From: Maribacter sp. HTCC2170
Lineage (GTDB): Bacteria > Bacteroidota > Bacteroidia > Flavobacteriales > Flavobacteriaceae
DNA length: 64,000 nucleotides
Reading direction: 5' to 3'
NCBI RefSeq assembly: GCF_000153165.2
Contig: NC_014472.1
Coordinates: 2,724,001-2,788,000 of the forward strand
Made by a program: the position numbers and the translations under genes. Below are positions 1 to 7,708 of this stretch, in pieces. The first letter of the stretch is position 1. Each line of letters opens with the position of its first letter. The notes under the pieces are model-generated. The model saw only the letters and a program-made list of their open reading frames with translations. It had not been told where the DNA came from and made no database searches.

Positions 1-221
1 CCCCTGAATCCTATAACCCACTAGTGATTCTTACCCATGAGTTTAAGGATATTTGGAATGATATGAAAAAGTCCCCTAATATCTGGCACAAGATTATGTA
101 TGTCTTTGGTCCTCCGGGCTGGAGCCATGATGGCAGTACTTTAACCGTTAAGCAGCAGCAGCGTTTATTTAGGGAGCATAAGCAAAAGAATCCGAAAGTA
201 GCTTATCACAGGCCTAATTAA
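1..221 (+). CDS. sterol desaturase / fatty acid hydroxylase family protein, C-terminal fragment
   Basis: The frame is open from the left edge of the window, so this is the 3' end of a longer gene and not a small ORF starting at the GTG at 24. The visible tail carries the spacing H-E-F-x-D-I-W and later PPGWSHDG, which I associate with the cytoplasmic end of bacterial integral-membrane sterol desaturase/fatty acid hydroxylase proteins. The catalytic His boxes lie outside the window, so substrate and activity cannot be assessed. The gene converges on the TerC-like gene with only 16 bases between them. Confidence 0.6.
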   Translation, partial: PESYNPLVILTHEFKDIWNDMKKSPNIWHKIMYVFGPPGWSHDGSTLTVKQQQRLFREHKQKNPKVAYHRPN

Positions 222-237
222 CTCTTGAATAATTAGG

Positions 238-1050
238 TTAATCCTTTTCTATTTCCTGTACTACAACCTTGTTTTTCTTCATTCTCAAGTTGAAGAATTC
301 TACCATTAGGGAGAATGCTATTGAAAAATATAAATACCCTTTTGGAATAGTTCCCACCTCATTGCCAAACACTACAAGGTGTGATAGGTGTGCAGATTCG
401 GCTATCAGCATAAATCCTATTAAAATCAAGAAGGACAACCCTAAAACCTGAATAGATGGATGTCTGTTTACAAATTCACCAACTGGGTTAGCAAAAAGCA
501 TCATTATCAAAACAGAAATCACTACTGCGATGACCATTAATAATAAGGCGTCATTGGGGTTGGGTGAGATACCGTTGGTCATACCGATAGCAGTTAAAAT
601 TGAATCAAATGAAAAGACGATATTAATCACAGTGATTTGAAGGATGGCGTTCATCAAGGAAGCTGAACGGTGGCTTTTCACTTCACGCTCATCATGACCT
701 TTATCTTCAATTTTCTCATGTATTTCAGAAGTACTTTTATAAAGTAGAAACAATCCGCCTCCAAACAATATCAATCCCTGTCCACTGATTCCGCCGGAGA
801 TCCAGTCGCTATCTAAAATCCAAAACGGCTTTTTCATGCTGGTAAGGAGCGAAATACCAAACAATAGCACTATACGCATTACCATGGCTAAAACAAGCCC
901 TATGTTCGTAGCTTTTTTTCGTTGAGCTTTATCTAACTTGCCTGCGGCAATTGAAATGAAAATAATGTTGTCAATTCCTAATACAATTTCTAAGAATGTT
1001 AACGTAAGTAGTGCTACCCAGGCATCAGGGCTTGAAAGTATTTCGAACAT
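238..1050 (-). CDS. TerC family integral membrane protein
   Basis: A 270-residue protein with about seven hydrophobic segments. It has the TerC hallmark near the N-terminus, FLEIVLGIDNIIFIS, with acidic residues inside the membrane, and a second motif around residue 145 (VFSFDSILTAIG). Both are typical of the TerC/Alx/YkoY family, in which intramembrane Asp/Glu residues are thought to handle metal ions such as manganese; the family name comes from tellurite resistance. Length matches family members of about 240-320 residues. The charged loop near residues 110-130 is cytosolic by inference. The next gene upstream on the same strand ends 2 bases away, so the two may share a transcript. Family assignment is firm; the transported ion is not. 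Confidence 0.88.
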   Translation of the reverse strand: MFEILSSPDAWVALLTLTFLEIVLGIDNIIFISIAAGKLDKAQRKKATNIGLVLAMVMRIVLLFGISLLTSMKKPFWILDSDWISGGISGQGLILFGGGLFLLYKSTSEIHEKIEDKGHDEREVKSHRSASLMNAILQITVINIVFSFDSILTAIGMTNGISPNPNDALLLMVIAVVISVLIMMLFANPVGEFVNRHPSIQVLGLSFLILIGFMLIAESAHLSHLVVFGNEVGTIPKGYLYFSIAFSLMVEFFNLRMKKNKVVVQEIEKD

Positions 1051-1052
1051 GG

Positions 1053-1436
1053 TTAGTTGGTTTTTATAGCTATTCCTTTAGATTTATTGCTGTCCCCTAC
1101 AATATTGTACTCAAATGTATATGAATTATCTGTTGTAGTCAATATTTTCATGTGAACTGACTTTTCTTCCGCCTTGTTTCTAGGGTGAAGCTTTTTCACG
1201 ATACATTCGCAGTCATTTATCCATCTAACTGACGAGCTATCAATCTTGCCTTCAAAATAATCCACCTCTAAGTCACCCTTTCTTACGAAGGTAGTTGTGA
1301 CCTCTTTGTCATTTAAAACAGATGTGAAGCTGAACTCCCCATCCTTGAAGTCCTTGCAGTTTCTTTCCGGTAGATAACAGGAGTATAGAGTAAAAAGCGT
1401 AACTAATAAAAAAATGATTCTTCTTAACATGAACAC
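1053..1436 (-). CDS. small lipoprotein of unknown function
   Basis: A 127-residue protein beginning with a positively charged, hydrophobic signal sequence that ends in a lipobox (LYSC, Cys around residue 20), so it is probably a lipidated periplasmic or outer-membrane protein. The mature part starts RNCKDFKDGEF and is mostly predicted beta strand, with a Cys pair (CEC) near residue 78. Similar short flavobacterial proteins are sometimes labelled 'DNA topoisomerase IV' in databases, which nothing in this sequence supports. It lies 2 bases upstream of the TerC-like gene on the same strand, suggesting co-transcription. Function unknown. Confidence 0.7.
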   Translation of the reverse strand: MFMLRRIIFLLVTLFTLYSCYLPERNCKDFKDGEFSFTSVLNDKEVTTTFVRKGDLEVDYFEGKIDSSSVRWINDCECIVKKLHPRNKAEEKSVHMKILTTTDNSYTFEYNIVGDSNKSKGIAIKTN

Positions 1437-1503
1437 AAAATAAAGAATTTAGTGCCACAAAAAATAACACAATTCAAAATAACAACCACTTTGGTTCAGA
1501 TTC

Positions 1504-1881
1504 TTATTCATGATACGACTTGAAACTTCCGTCATCGTAGAAAATGATGATTTTCTCAATTGTCTTTTCCTTTTTCGGTTCCGTTTTAAGTGGTGCCTCT
1601 TTTTGAGGAATTATATTTTGGGTAGGGGTGAGGTTATTTGCTTTTGTGTTTGGGTCGGATGGAAATGACCCTTTGCCGTTCAATAACCAATACAAATTTA
1701 CTTCAGGAAAATTCTTTATCACTTTTAAAACAAACTCTAAACTAGGTTTGTTTCTTCCTGATAATAGGTGGGAAATACTTGATCGCTGCACGCTTATCCT
1801 ATCTGCGAAAACAGAGGCCGATAAGTCATAATACCGAAGTATTTTCTCTAACCTTTTAATAAAATCCTCGGTGTTTACCAC
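1504..1881 (-). CDS. XRE-family helix-turn-helix transcriptional regulator
   Basis: A 125-residue protein. Residues about 5-70 form a Cro/C1-type HTH (RISVQRSSISHLLSGRNKPS is the helix-turn-helix core), followed by a segment ending NLYWLLNGKGSF that is common in Bacteroidota XRE proteins. The C-terminal 50 residues are Lys/Glu/Pro-rich and end in a short predicted strand. It is transcribed divergently from the M14 carboxypeptidase gene across about 290 bases that contain four copies of an ACAAATGT-type half site, so it may regulate itself and the neighbour. That role is inferred from position only; no phage genes are nearby. Confidence 0.85.
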   Translation of the reverse strand: MVNTEDFIKRLEKILRYYDLSASVFADRISVQRSSISHLLSGRNKPSLEFVLKVIKNFPEVNLYWLLNGKGSFPSDPNTKANNLTPTQNIIPQKEAPLKTEPKKEKTIEKIIIFYDDGSFKSYHE

Positions 1882-2054
1882 TGTAACAATAGTTTGTGCA
1901 AATCTAGTAAAAATATTGCTTTAAATGGAGCTTTGTACTGGTCAAAACCCTTTGTATTAATAATATTTATGTTCATATAAGATGCCATAAATAACTGAAA
2001 ATAAGCACTTTAAATTTTAATTAATTGAATTGTTAAAATTTTAGATTTATTTGT

Positions 2055-2155
2055 TTACAAATGTATTATAATCTCTACGAATCAACACAATTTATTGTAT
2101 ACAAATGTGAATTGATAAGTCACATTTGTAATTTATAATGATGCTACATTTGTAA
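2055..2155. promoter_or_regulatory. nested inverted repeats, candidate operator region of the XRE regulator
   Basis: Two nested perfect 11-bp inverted repeats share the core ACAAATGT. The outer arms are TTACAAATGTA (2055-2065) and TACATTTGTAA (2145-2155). The inner arms are TACAAATGTGA (2100-2110) and TCACATTTGTA (2120-2130), 9 bases apart. The rightmost half site contains the TAnnTTTG promoter element of the downstream carboxypeptidase gene, so a protein bound there would block it. Because TACATTTG itself fits the promoter consensus, some copies could simply be promoters. Regulation by the adjacent XRE protein is inferred. Confidence 0.5.
2145..2152 (+). promoter_or_regulatory. Bacteroidota -7 promoter element TACATTTG
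   Basis: TACATTTG matches the TAnnTTTG consensus of the Bacteroidota primary sigma factor and lies 22 bases upstream of the carboxypeptidase ATG. A TTG at 2126-2128 is a possible -33 element, 16 bases away, slightly short of the usual spacing. It overlaps the operator-like half site at 2145-2155. Confidence 0.5.
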
Positions 2156-2174
2156 TCGATACAAAATTTCAAAA

Positions 2175-3281
2175 ATGGATTTTCCTCAGAAAGATTACCA
2201 CCTTATAAAGCAAAATGCACTCCATGGAAGGTATATAACCCGCGGCCATATTTCTTCAATATTGGATGGACTATCCGAAAAATTTGTAGTTGAGAATATT
2301 GGCCAATCAGTAAATAGACTTCCTATTGAATCGGTTACCTTCGGAAAGGGTTCGAAAAAAATACTCATGTGGTCCCAAATGCATGGGAATGAATCTACGA
2401 CAACGAAAGCTGTATTTGATTTCTTCAATTTTATGGATTCGGGAGTTGAATTGTCCAACTCCATTTTAAAAAATTGTACCATTAAGATTATACCCATATT
2501 AAATCCAGATGGTGCTAAGGCGTATACAAGAGTAAATGCAAATGGGGTGGACCTTAATAGGGATGCAAGAATCAGGAGTCAGCCAGAAAGTAATGTACTT
2601 CGCGAATGTTTTGAATCTTTTGAGCCTAATTATTGTTTCAACTTACATGACCAAAGAACAATATTCAATGTTATGGGTACTACAAAACCCGCCACGGTGT
2701 CGTTTTTAGCCCCCTCATTTAATAAAGAGCGTGGTATCTCCAAATCAAGGGCCACAAGCATGCATTTGATAGTAGCGATGAACAAAAGGCTCCAAAAAAT
2801 GATTCCAGGGCAAGTAGGGAGATATGACGATTCATTTAACGAAAATTGCATCGGGGATACTTTTCAAATGCTTGATGTTCCTACGGTTTTATTTGAAGCC
2901 GGTCATTACCCTGAGGATTATATGCGTGAAAACACACGAGAGTATATTTTTCAAGCCCTTGTTGTGGCAATGGGGACTATTGTAGGTAATAAGATCGGTG
3001 ATTATGCCAAAAAGGAATATTTTGATATACCGGAAAACGCGAAGCTCTTCTATGATGTTCTGATTCAGAATGCTCATTTAATCAATTCTGAAAAATATAG
3101 GGCAAATGACATTGTAGCAATACTTTTCAAGGAAGTTCTAGAGGGTAATAATATTTGTTTTAAACCGGAAATAAAAAAAGTAGGTTCTTTACTTGATTTT
3201 TATGGTCATCAAAAGTATGATTGTTCAAAAATGGAAGATTTAGAGCTTATTAAAAAACAGTCTTTTTGGGAAGTATTATAA
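2175..3281 (+). CDS. M14-family zinc carboxypeptidase
   Basis: A 368-residue protein of the M14 metallocarboxypeptidase fold. Seen directly: the HGNE zinc-ligand motif (H-x-x-E) near residue 70, the stretch LNPDGAKAY followed by GVDLNRDA near residues 108-130 that carries the substrate-binding Asn/Arg, the third zinc ligand in FNLHDQ near residue 158, and a C-terminal LFEAGHYPEDY segment with the probable catalytic Glu. There is no signal peptide, so it is probably cytoplasmic and may act on peptides or peptidoglycan fragments. About 100 C-terminal residues extend beyond the catalytic core. The ATG follows a good TAnnTTTG promoter. Substrate is unknown. Confidence 0.85.
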   Translation: MDFPQKDYHLIKQNALHGRYITRGHISSILDGLSEKFVVENIGQSVNRLPIESVTFGKGSKKILMWSQMHGNESTTTKAVFDFFNFMDSGVELSNSILKNCTIKIIPILNPDGAKAYTRVNANGVDLNRDARIRSQPESNVLRECFESFEPNYCFNLHDQRTIFNVMGTTKPATVSFLAPSFNKERGISKSRATSMHLIVAMNKRLQKMIPGQVGRYDDSFNENCIGDTFQMLDVPTVLFEAGHYPEDYMRENTREYIFQALVVAMGTIVGNKIGDYAKKEYFDIPENAKLFYDVLIQNAHLINSEKYRANDIVAILFKEVLEGNNICFKPEIKKVGSLLDFYGHQKYDCSKMEDLELIKKQSFWEVL

Positions 3282-3376
3282 ATTCGTTTTTTTAAATAAT
3301 AATTTCAAAAAACAATATTTCATTACATTTTTGTTAAAAAAAACGATCTTTCGTTAAATTTAATTTCTTAATTACT

Positions 3377-3384
3377 TATTTTTG
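3377..3384 (+). promoter_or_regulatory. -7 promoter element TATTTTTG upstream of the Lrp/AsnC gene
   Basis: TATTTTTG fits TAnnTTTG and ends 16 bases before the ATG at 3401. No TTG is found at the usual distance upstream. A small dyad AACGA/TCGTT (3342-3346 and 3351-3355) just upstream could be an autoregulatory site but is short. Confidence 0.5.
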
Positions 3385-3400
3385 CCAAAAATATAATTCA

Positions 3401-3880
3401 ATGGCAAAAGTTAAATTAGACGAAATAGATCACCAAATTCTGGATATGTTGATTGACAATACCAGAACACCTTTCACAGACATTGCTAAGAAGCTTTTGA
3501 TTTCTGCAGGTACGGTACACGTGCGAGTTAAAAAGATGGAGGAAGCAGGTATCATTCGCGGTTCTTCGCTTACTTTGGATTATGTGAAACTTGGATATGC
3601 ATTTATAGCCTATGTGGGTATATTTTTAGAAAAAACACACCAGACGAAATTTGTATTGGAGCGTTTAGAGCAAATACCAAATGTTACGGTTGCGCATATT
3701 ACAACGGGAAAATTCAACATCTTCTGTAAAATCAGGGCGAAAGATACAAACCATGCTAAGAACATTATCTTTAAAATAGATGATATTGAGGGGATCAGCA
3801 GAACCGAAACAATGATTTCACTTGAAGAAAGTATAAACGATAAAAAGCGTTTGATGCATAGGATTTTTAATGAAATGTAG
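3401..3880 (+). CDS. Lrp/AsnC family transcriptional regulator
   Basis: A 159-residue protein with the standard Lrp architecture. The N-terminal winged HTH begins LDEIDHQILDMLIDN and reads on into FTDIAKKLLISAGTVHVRVKKM. It is followed by a RAM/AsnC ligand-binding alpha/beta domain with the Gly-rich turn THITTG-like (AHITTGKFN). Members form dimers or octamers and respond to amino acids. The gene is monocistronic by context, with its own promoter and a terminator hairpin immediately downstream. The regulated amino acid cannot be read from the sequence. Proline and alanine catabolic genes lie a few kilobases away, but no link is shown. Confidence 0.92.
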   Translation: MAKVKLDEIDHQILDMLIDNTRTPFTDIAKKLLISAGTVHVRVKKMEEAGIIRGSSLTLDYVKLGYAFIAYVGIFLEKTHQTKFVLERLEQIPNVTVAHITTGKFNIFCKIRAKDTNHAKNIIFKIDDIEGISRTETMISLEESINDKKRLMHRIFNEM

Positions 3881-3902
3881 TGCCTAAAATTTATTAATTT
3901 GT

Positions 3903-3934
3903 AAATCCCTTGGGCTTTGTCTTTGGGATTTTTT
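3903..3934 (+). terminator. rho-independent terminator of the Lrp/AsnC gene
   Basis: Arms AAATCCC (3903-3909) and GGGATTT (3925-3931) are followed by a run of T to 3934. It lies 23 bases after the Lrp/AsnC stop codon and before the DinB-like gene. Confidence 0.65.
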
Positions 3935-3947
3935 AAGTTATAATCGT

Positions 3948-4463
3948 ATGAGAATCTCTGAACTTAAAGCTGAAGACTATAATCCGTTTTACCAGACCTA
4001 TATCGATGTTTTGGGGGATGTTGAACTGTTTGACCTTTTAAGAAAACAACTCGATAATTTTCCTCAATTTTTGGCCAGTTTACCAGACGAAAAATTAAGC
4101 TATGCGTATGCGGATGGTAAATGGACAATTGCTGAAGCGTTGTTGCATGTACTGGATACAGAAAGAGTTTTTCAATACAGGGCTTTACGATTTATGCGAG
4201 GTGATAGTACGCCATTGCCCGGTTTTGACCAAGATACTTTCGTGCCAAATTCCAATGCAGATCGAAGGACTAAAGAGAGTATAATTGAAGAATATAAAGC
4301 TGTACGGCGTTCAACAATCGCTCTTTTTTCGAATATGAACGGTAAATCTCTTCAAAATGTTGGTATGGCCAGTGATTCCCCAATGAGCGTTGCCGCTCTA
4401 GGATTCATTATTTGCGGGCATCAAAAGCACCACAGAAACGTAATCAGGGAAAGATACCTCTAG
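3948..4463 (+). CDS. DinB-superfamily protein (putative metal-dependent enzyme)
   Basis: A 171-residue helical protein of the DinB/YfiT four-helix-bundle type. The three expected His positions are visible: LLHVLDTER near residue 66, and the pair in GHQKHHRNVIRERY at the C-terminus. Bacteroidota relatives are usually annotated DinB family or DUF664 and are thought to be nickel- or zinc-dependent thiol transferases or hydrolases, with bacillithiol or mycothiol as possible cofactors. It has no signal peptide and stands alone between a terminator and a convergent hypothetical gene. The reaction is unknown. A second, distant DinB-like gene lies in the cassette array at 42955. Confidence 0.8.
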   Translation: MRISELKAEDYNPFYQTYIDVLGDVELFDLLRKQLDNFPQFLASLPDEKLSYAYADGKWTIAEALLHVLDTERVFQYRALRFMRGDSTPLPGFDQDTFVPNSNADRRTKESIIEEYKAVRRSTIALFSNMNGKSLQNVGMASDSPMSVAALGFIICGHQKHHRNVIRERYL

Positions 4464-4473
4464 TGAATATCCA

Positions 4474-4800
4474 CTAGGCTTCTTCGTTGATCTCTTCTTC
4501 TGAGTGTAGTTCCATCTTTTTTGTAAGAGCTTCCTCTTCTTCATTGATGGGTTCAACTTTTGCTTCCAGTTCCTTTTCCATATGGCCTTCAAAATTTGAA
4601 ATGAAACTGGCAAGACTTTTACTTATTTTGACTAGGTAAACTGTGTCCTCTGTACGGAGTTCAACAGTTTCAATGATTTCACCTTTGACATTTTTAAAGA
4701 TTATGATATCATCATCACCATAGCCATCGGAATAGGTTTCAATAAATTTAGCAGCAAGAGCATGGTCAAGCTTTTTGTAATCAACAAGTTTGCGAATCAT
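4474..4800 (-). CDS. conserved hypothetical acidic protein
   Basis: A 108-residue cytoplasmic protein with no recognised domain. The N-terminal two thirds look like a small alpha/beta fold (YSDGYGDDDIIIFKN near residue 25). The last 25 residues are Glu-rich (NEEEEALTKKM, EEINEEA) and probably disordered. It converges with the DinB-like gene with 10 bases between the stops; the short dyad CTAGTG/CACTAG at 4460-4477 spans the junction but lacks a T tract. It is followed by aroB on the same strand. Function unknown. Confidence 0.6.
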   Translation of the reverse strand: MIRKLVDYKKLDHALAAKFIETYSDGYGDDDIIIFKNVKGEIIETVELRTEDTVYLVKISKSLASFISNFEGHMEKELEAKVEPINEEEEALTKKMELHSEEEINEEA

Positions 4801-4918
4801 AGTAGTTTGGTTTTTCTATGTTGCCCTTAAATGGATAATTTCGATAACCTAATCTAGCTATTTTTCATCATGAAAAAACCAAAGAGTTGTATAACGGTTG
4901 TTTTAGTATATGAAGTCC

Positions 4919-5980
4919 TTATTTTTTGTAGTAAGCAAAAGCTTGTACGTACAATTCATTCGGTATTTTAACATCGATAATTGGCGTACCAATGGCTTCA
5001 AGAAGCACAAAATTAATATGGCCATGGGAGTTTTTCTTGTCAAATTTCAATAATGACAGGATGGTTTCAATATCACGATCTGTAAAGTTAACTTTCTTGT
5101 ACCTATCTAAAAATGTTGATTTTATGTCTTCAAGTTCATTCTTTGCAAGTCCGGTAAGTTTGTGGGCAAGAAAAGCCTCCAGTATCATTCCTACGGCGAT
5201 TGCTTCACCATGCAATAGTGTTTCCTTATCCTTGTTTTCAAGAAAATAGGATTCTACCGCATGCCCCAAAGTGTGCCCGTAGTTTAATATTTTTCTTAAA
5301 TGCTTTTCGGTAGGGTCCTCAATTACCACCTTGTTTTTTATAGATACTGATTTGTAAATATGGCCATCGATATCTTCAAAGTTTTCCAACCCTTTTAATT
5401 CTTCCCAATAGTCTATATTTTGAATAAGCCCATGTTTTAGCATTTCAGCAAATCCACTCTTCATCTGTCGATCCTCGAGGGTATTTAAAAACTCAGAAAC
5501 AACCAATACCATTTCAGGTTGATTTATAACACCTATCTGATTTTTAAGTGGACCTAAATCTACTCCAGTTTTGCCGCCTACAGAGGCATCGACCATTGAT
5601 AATAGGGTAGTGGGGATATTAATGAAATTAATTCCTCTTTTGTAAGTTGAAGCTACAAATCCTCCTAGATCAGTGACAACGCCGCCACCGAGATTGATTA
5701 TTAGACTCCTGCGGTCCGCATCAAGTTCAGATAAGGCCAACCAAACATCATTACAAGTGCTTATGTTTTTGTTTTCTTCGCCAGATTTAATCTCAATCAA
5801 TTCAAAGGCAAAAGAATTTGAAAGCCGTTTTTGTAAAAGCGGTAGACAGAGGGTACGCGTATTTTCGTCGACCAGTACAAAAACCTTTGAATAGGTGCTG
5901 TTTGCAAGATGGTCGTTTAATGCGGCAAAAGCCGTTTTGTTGAAATGTACAACGTAATCGGTCGTGGTAATTGATTCCAT
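4919..5980 (-). CDS. aroB: 3-dehydroquinate synthase
   Basis: A 353-residue enzyme of the shikimate pathway that converts DAHP to 3-dehydroquinate in the cytoplasm, using NAD and a divalent metal. Diagnostic stretches are the NAD-binding loop NLGGGVVTDLGGF near residue 95, the metal/substrate segment DLGPLKNQIGV near residue 140, and the metal-binding motif NYGHTLGHAVE near residue 238 followed by LLHGEAIAVGM. All key residues are present and the length fits the family. The chosen ATG gives the usual short N-terminus. It is separated by about 120 bases from the upstream hypothetical and is divergent from the proline dehydrogenase gene. Confidence 0.96.
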   Translation of the reverse strand: MESITTTDYVVHFNKTAFAALNDHLANSTYSKVFVLVDENTRTLCLPLLQKRLSNSFAFELIEIKSGEENKNISTCNDVWLALSELDADRRSLIINLGGGVVTDLGGFVASTYKRGINFINIPTTLLSMVDASVGGKTGVDLGPLKNQIGVINQPEMVLVVSEFLNTLEDRQMKSGFAEMLKHGLIQNIDYWEELKGLENFEDIDGHIYKSVSIKNKVVIEDPTEKHLRKILNYGHTLGHAVESYFLENKDKETLLHGEAIAVGMILEAFLAHKLTGLAKNELEDIKSTFLDRYKKVNFTDRDIETILSLLKFDKKNSHGHINFVLLEAIGTPIIDVKIPNELYVQAFAYYKK

Positions 5981-6044
5981 TTGAAAATAATCTGAAACAC
6001 AAAATAAACGTTATTTTTAATGATAAGAATACAAAATCTGTGTT

Positions 6045-6052
6045 TATATTTG
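6045..6052 (+). promoter_or_regulatory. -7 promoter element TATATTTG upstream of proline dehydrogenase
   Basis: TATATTTG fits TAnnTTTG exactly and ends 22 bases before the ATG at 6075, in the divergent region shared with aroB. Confidence 0.55.
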
Positions 6053-6074
6053 ATTCATTAAATAATAATTAGAA

Positions 6075-7241
6075 ATGAACCGAATTTTTGAGGATACTTC
6101 AACAGCTTTTGCTTTAAAAACAGATTCTGAGTTAGAACGAGCGTATTTTCTTTTTAAGATGATAGCCAATGAACCTTTGGTAAGAATTGGCACAGCAATG
6201 ACCAATTTTGCCTTGAAGGCACACCTTCCTGTCGACGGATTGATCCGTGCTACGGTATTTGACCATTTTTGTGGAGGTGTGAGCGAAGAAGATTGTATGG
6301 CTGTTGTGCATAAAATGTGGGATAAGGGAGTATGTTCGGTTTTGGATTATTCAGTAGAAGGGCAAGATGATGAGGATCCATTGGATCATTGTTTGGCCAA
6401 GATTTTGGAAATCCTAGAATTTGTTAAGAAGGAGGATGGTATTCCCTTCGCGGTTTTTAAGCCTACAGGTTATGGACGCCTTAAATTGTTTAAGAAAATA
6501 GGGGAAGGTAAAACGCTTACAGCCAAAGAAAAGGAGGAGTGGGGGAGAGTTGTGAACCGTTTTGATGTTACATGTAAGAAGGCACATGATTTGGATGTCT
6601 CATTGCTAATTGATGCTGAAGAAAGCTGGATGCAGGACGCGGCAGATCAATTGGTTGAAGAAATGATGGTGAAGTATAATAAAGAAAAGGCTGTGGTGTT
6701 CAATACACTGCAAATGTACCGGTGGGATAGATTGGATTATCTTAAAGAGCTAAATTCCAAAGCCAATGAAGAAGGGTTTAAAATTGGAATCAAAGCTGTT
6801 CGCGGTGCTTATATGGAAAAGGAAAATGAGCGAGCCCAAGAAAAAGGGTATAAATCCCCAATTTGTGCTTCAAAGCAGGCTACAGATGATAATTTTGATT
6901 CTTGTGTAGAATACGCATTAGAAAATTTAGAGACTATTTCGTTATTCGCGGGCACCCATAACGAAGAGAGTAGTTATCGTTTGATGGAGCAATTAGCCGA
7001 AAGGGGAATTGCCAATGATGATACAAGAATTTGGTTTGGACAGTTGTATGGCATGAGTGATCATATATCCTTTAACCTGGCTGCCCAAGGTTATAATGTT
7101 GCTAAATACCTACCTTTTGGACCAGTACGTGATGTTATGCCATATTTAATAAGAAGGGCTGAAGAAAACACTTCGGTTGCAGGACAAACTACAAGGGAGC
7201 TTTCGTTGCTGAAAAAGGAACGCAAACGAAGAAAGATTTAG
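6075..7241 (+). CDS. proline dehydrogenase
   Basis: A 388-residue stand-alone FAD-dependent proline dehydrogenase, which oxidises L-proline to pyrroline-5-carboxylate as the first step of proline catabolism. Family motifs seen are IKAVRGAYMEKE (residues about 240-255), GTHNEES near 298, FGQLYGMSDHISF near 328, and the C-terminal PFGPVRDVMPYLIRRAEEN, which carries the paired Arg residues that bind the substrate carboxylate. It lacks a PutA DNA-binding domain and an aldehyde dehydrogenase domain, so the second step must be encoded elsewhere. It faces an unrelated hypothetical gene tail to tail, with stops 1 base apart. Confidence 0.93.
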   Translation: MNRIFEDTSTAFALKTDSELERAYFLFKMIANEPLVRIGTAMTNFALKAHLPVDGLIRATVFDHFCGGVSEEDCMAVVHKMWDKGVCSVLDYSVEGQDDEDPLDHCLAKILEILEFVKKEDGIPFAVFKPTGYGRLKLFKKIGEGKTLTAKEKEEWGRVVNRFDVTCKKAHDLDVSLLIDAEESWMQDAADQLVEEMMVKYNKEKAVVFNTLQMYRWDRLDYLKELNSKANEEGFKIGIKAVRGAYMEKENERAQEKGYKSPICASKQATDDNFDSCVEYALENLETISLFAGTHNEESSYRLMEQLAERGIANDDTRIWFGQLYGMSDHISFNLAAQGYNVAKYLPFGPVRDVMPYLIRRAEENTSVAGQTTRELSLLKKERKRRKI

Positions 7242-7242
7242 T

Positions 7243-7623
7243 TTAGAATACAATACTTTCGATTAGGGCGCTATCAGGACAATTTTTAATCGTCATAATT
7301 GCCTCTTTGTCATCTAACTCTGCCTCTATAATATAGGTTTTGCATGGAGACGATTTGGTATTGCTTTTCTTGAAATCTACTTCACCTTCCCTCAAGAAAT
7401 GAGATATTTTCAATGAATCCAACTGTTGCGAATTTATCAAATCCTCAACGTCATCTGAATATGAAAGTGGTTTGGAGCGAATATCTTTTAATGTTCTGCA
7501 GTTAGGAAAGTAGCAAAACTCAACACCTGTCCCTTCAGTTTTATTTTTAAAAAAAATAGTCAAAAACACGAGCCCAATAGCGAGTCCGAAAAGGTAGAAT
7601 CCCAAACGTTTTAAAAAAGCCAT
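7243..7623 (-). CDS. membrane-anchored conserved hypothetical protein
   Basis: A 126-residue protein with one N-terminal membrane segment (about residues 8-24) and a soluble alpha/beta remainder. Four Cys residues are visible, including a pair in EFCYFPNC near residue 40. I associate this architecture, next to alanine dehydrogenase, with short flavobacterial proteins labelled DUF4258, but that family assignment is from memory and weak. It lies about 85 bases downstream of ald on the same strand and could be co-transcribed with it. Function unknown. Confidence 0.55.
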   Translation of the reverse strand: MAFLKRLGFYLFGLAIGLVFLTIFFKNKTEGTGVEFCYFPNCRTLKDIRSKPLSYSDDVEDLINSQQLDSLKISHFLREGEVDFKKSNTKSSPCKTYIIEAELDDKEAIMTIKNCPDSALIESIVF

Positions 7624-7708
7624 GTAATAATATTAGTGGTAATTGAAAATAAGACGCAAGATATGTTTTTGTTATAAAATACAATCACTTTTAAAGTGAT
7701 TTGCACTT

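Noticed and set aside
1053-1436. DNA topoisomerase IV annotation sometimes used for similar short proteins
   Set aside because: The protein is a 127-residue lipoprotein with no topoisomerase motif.
4460-4477. CTAGTG/CACTAG hairpin at the DinB/hypothetical convergence as a terminator
   Set aside because: The stem is short, overlaps the DinB stop codon region and lacks a T tract on either side.
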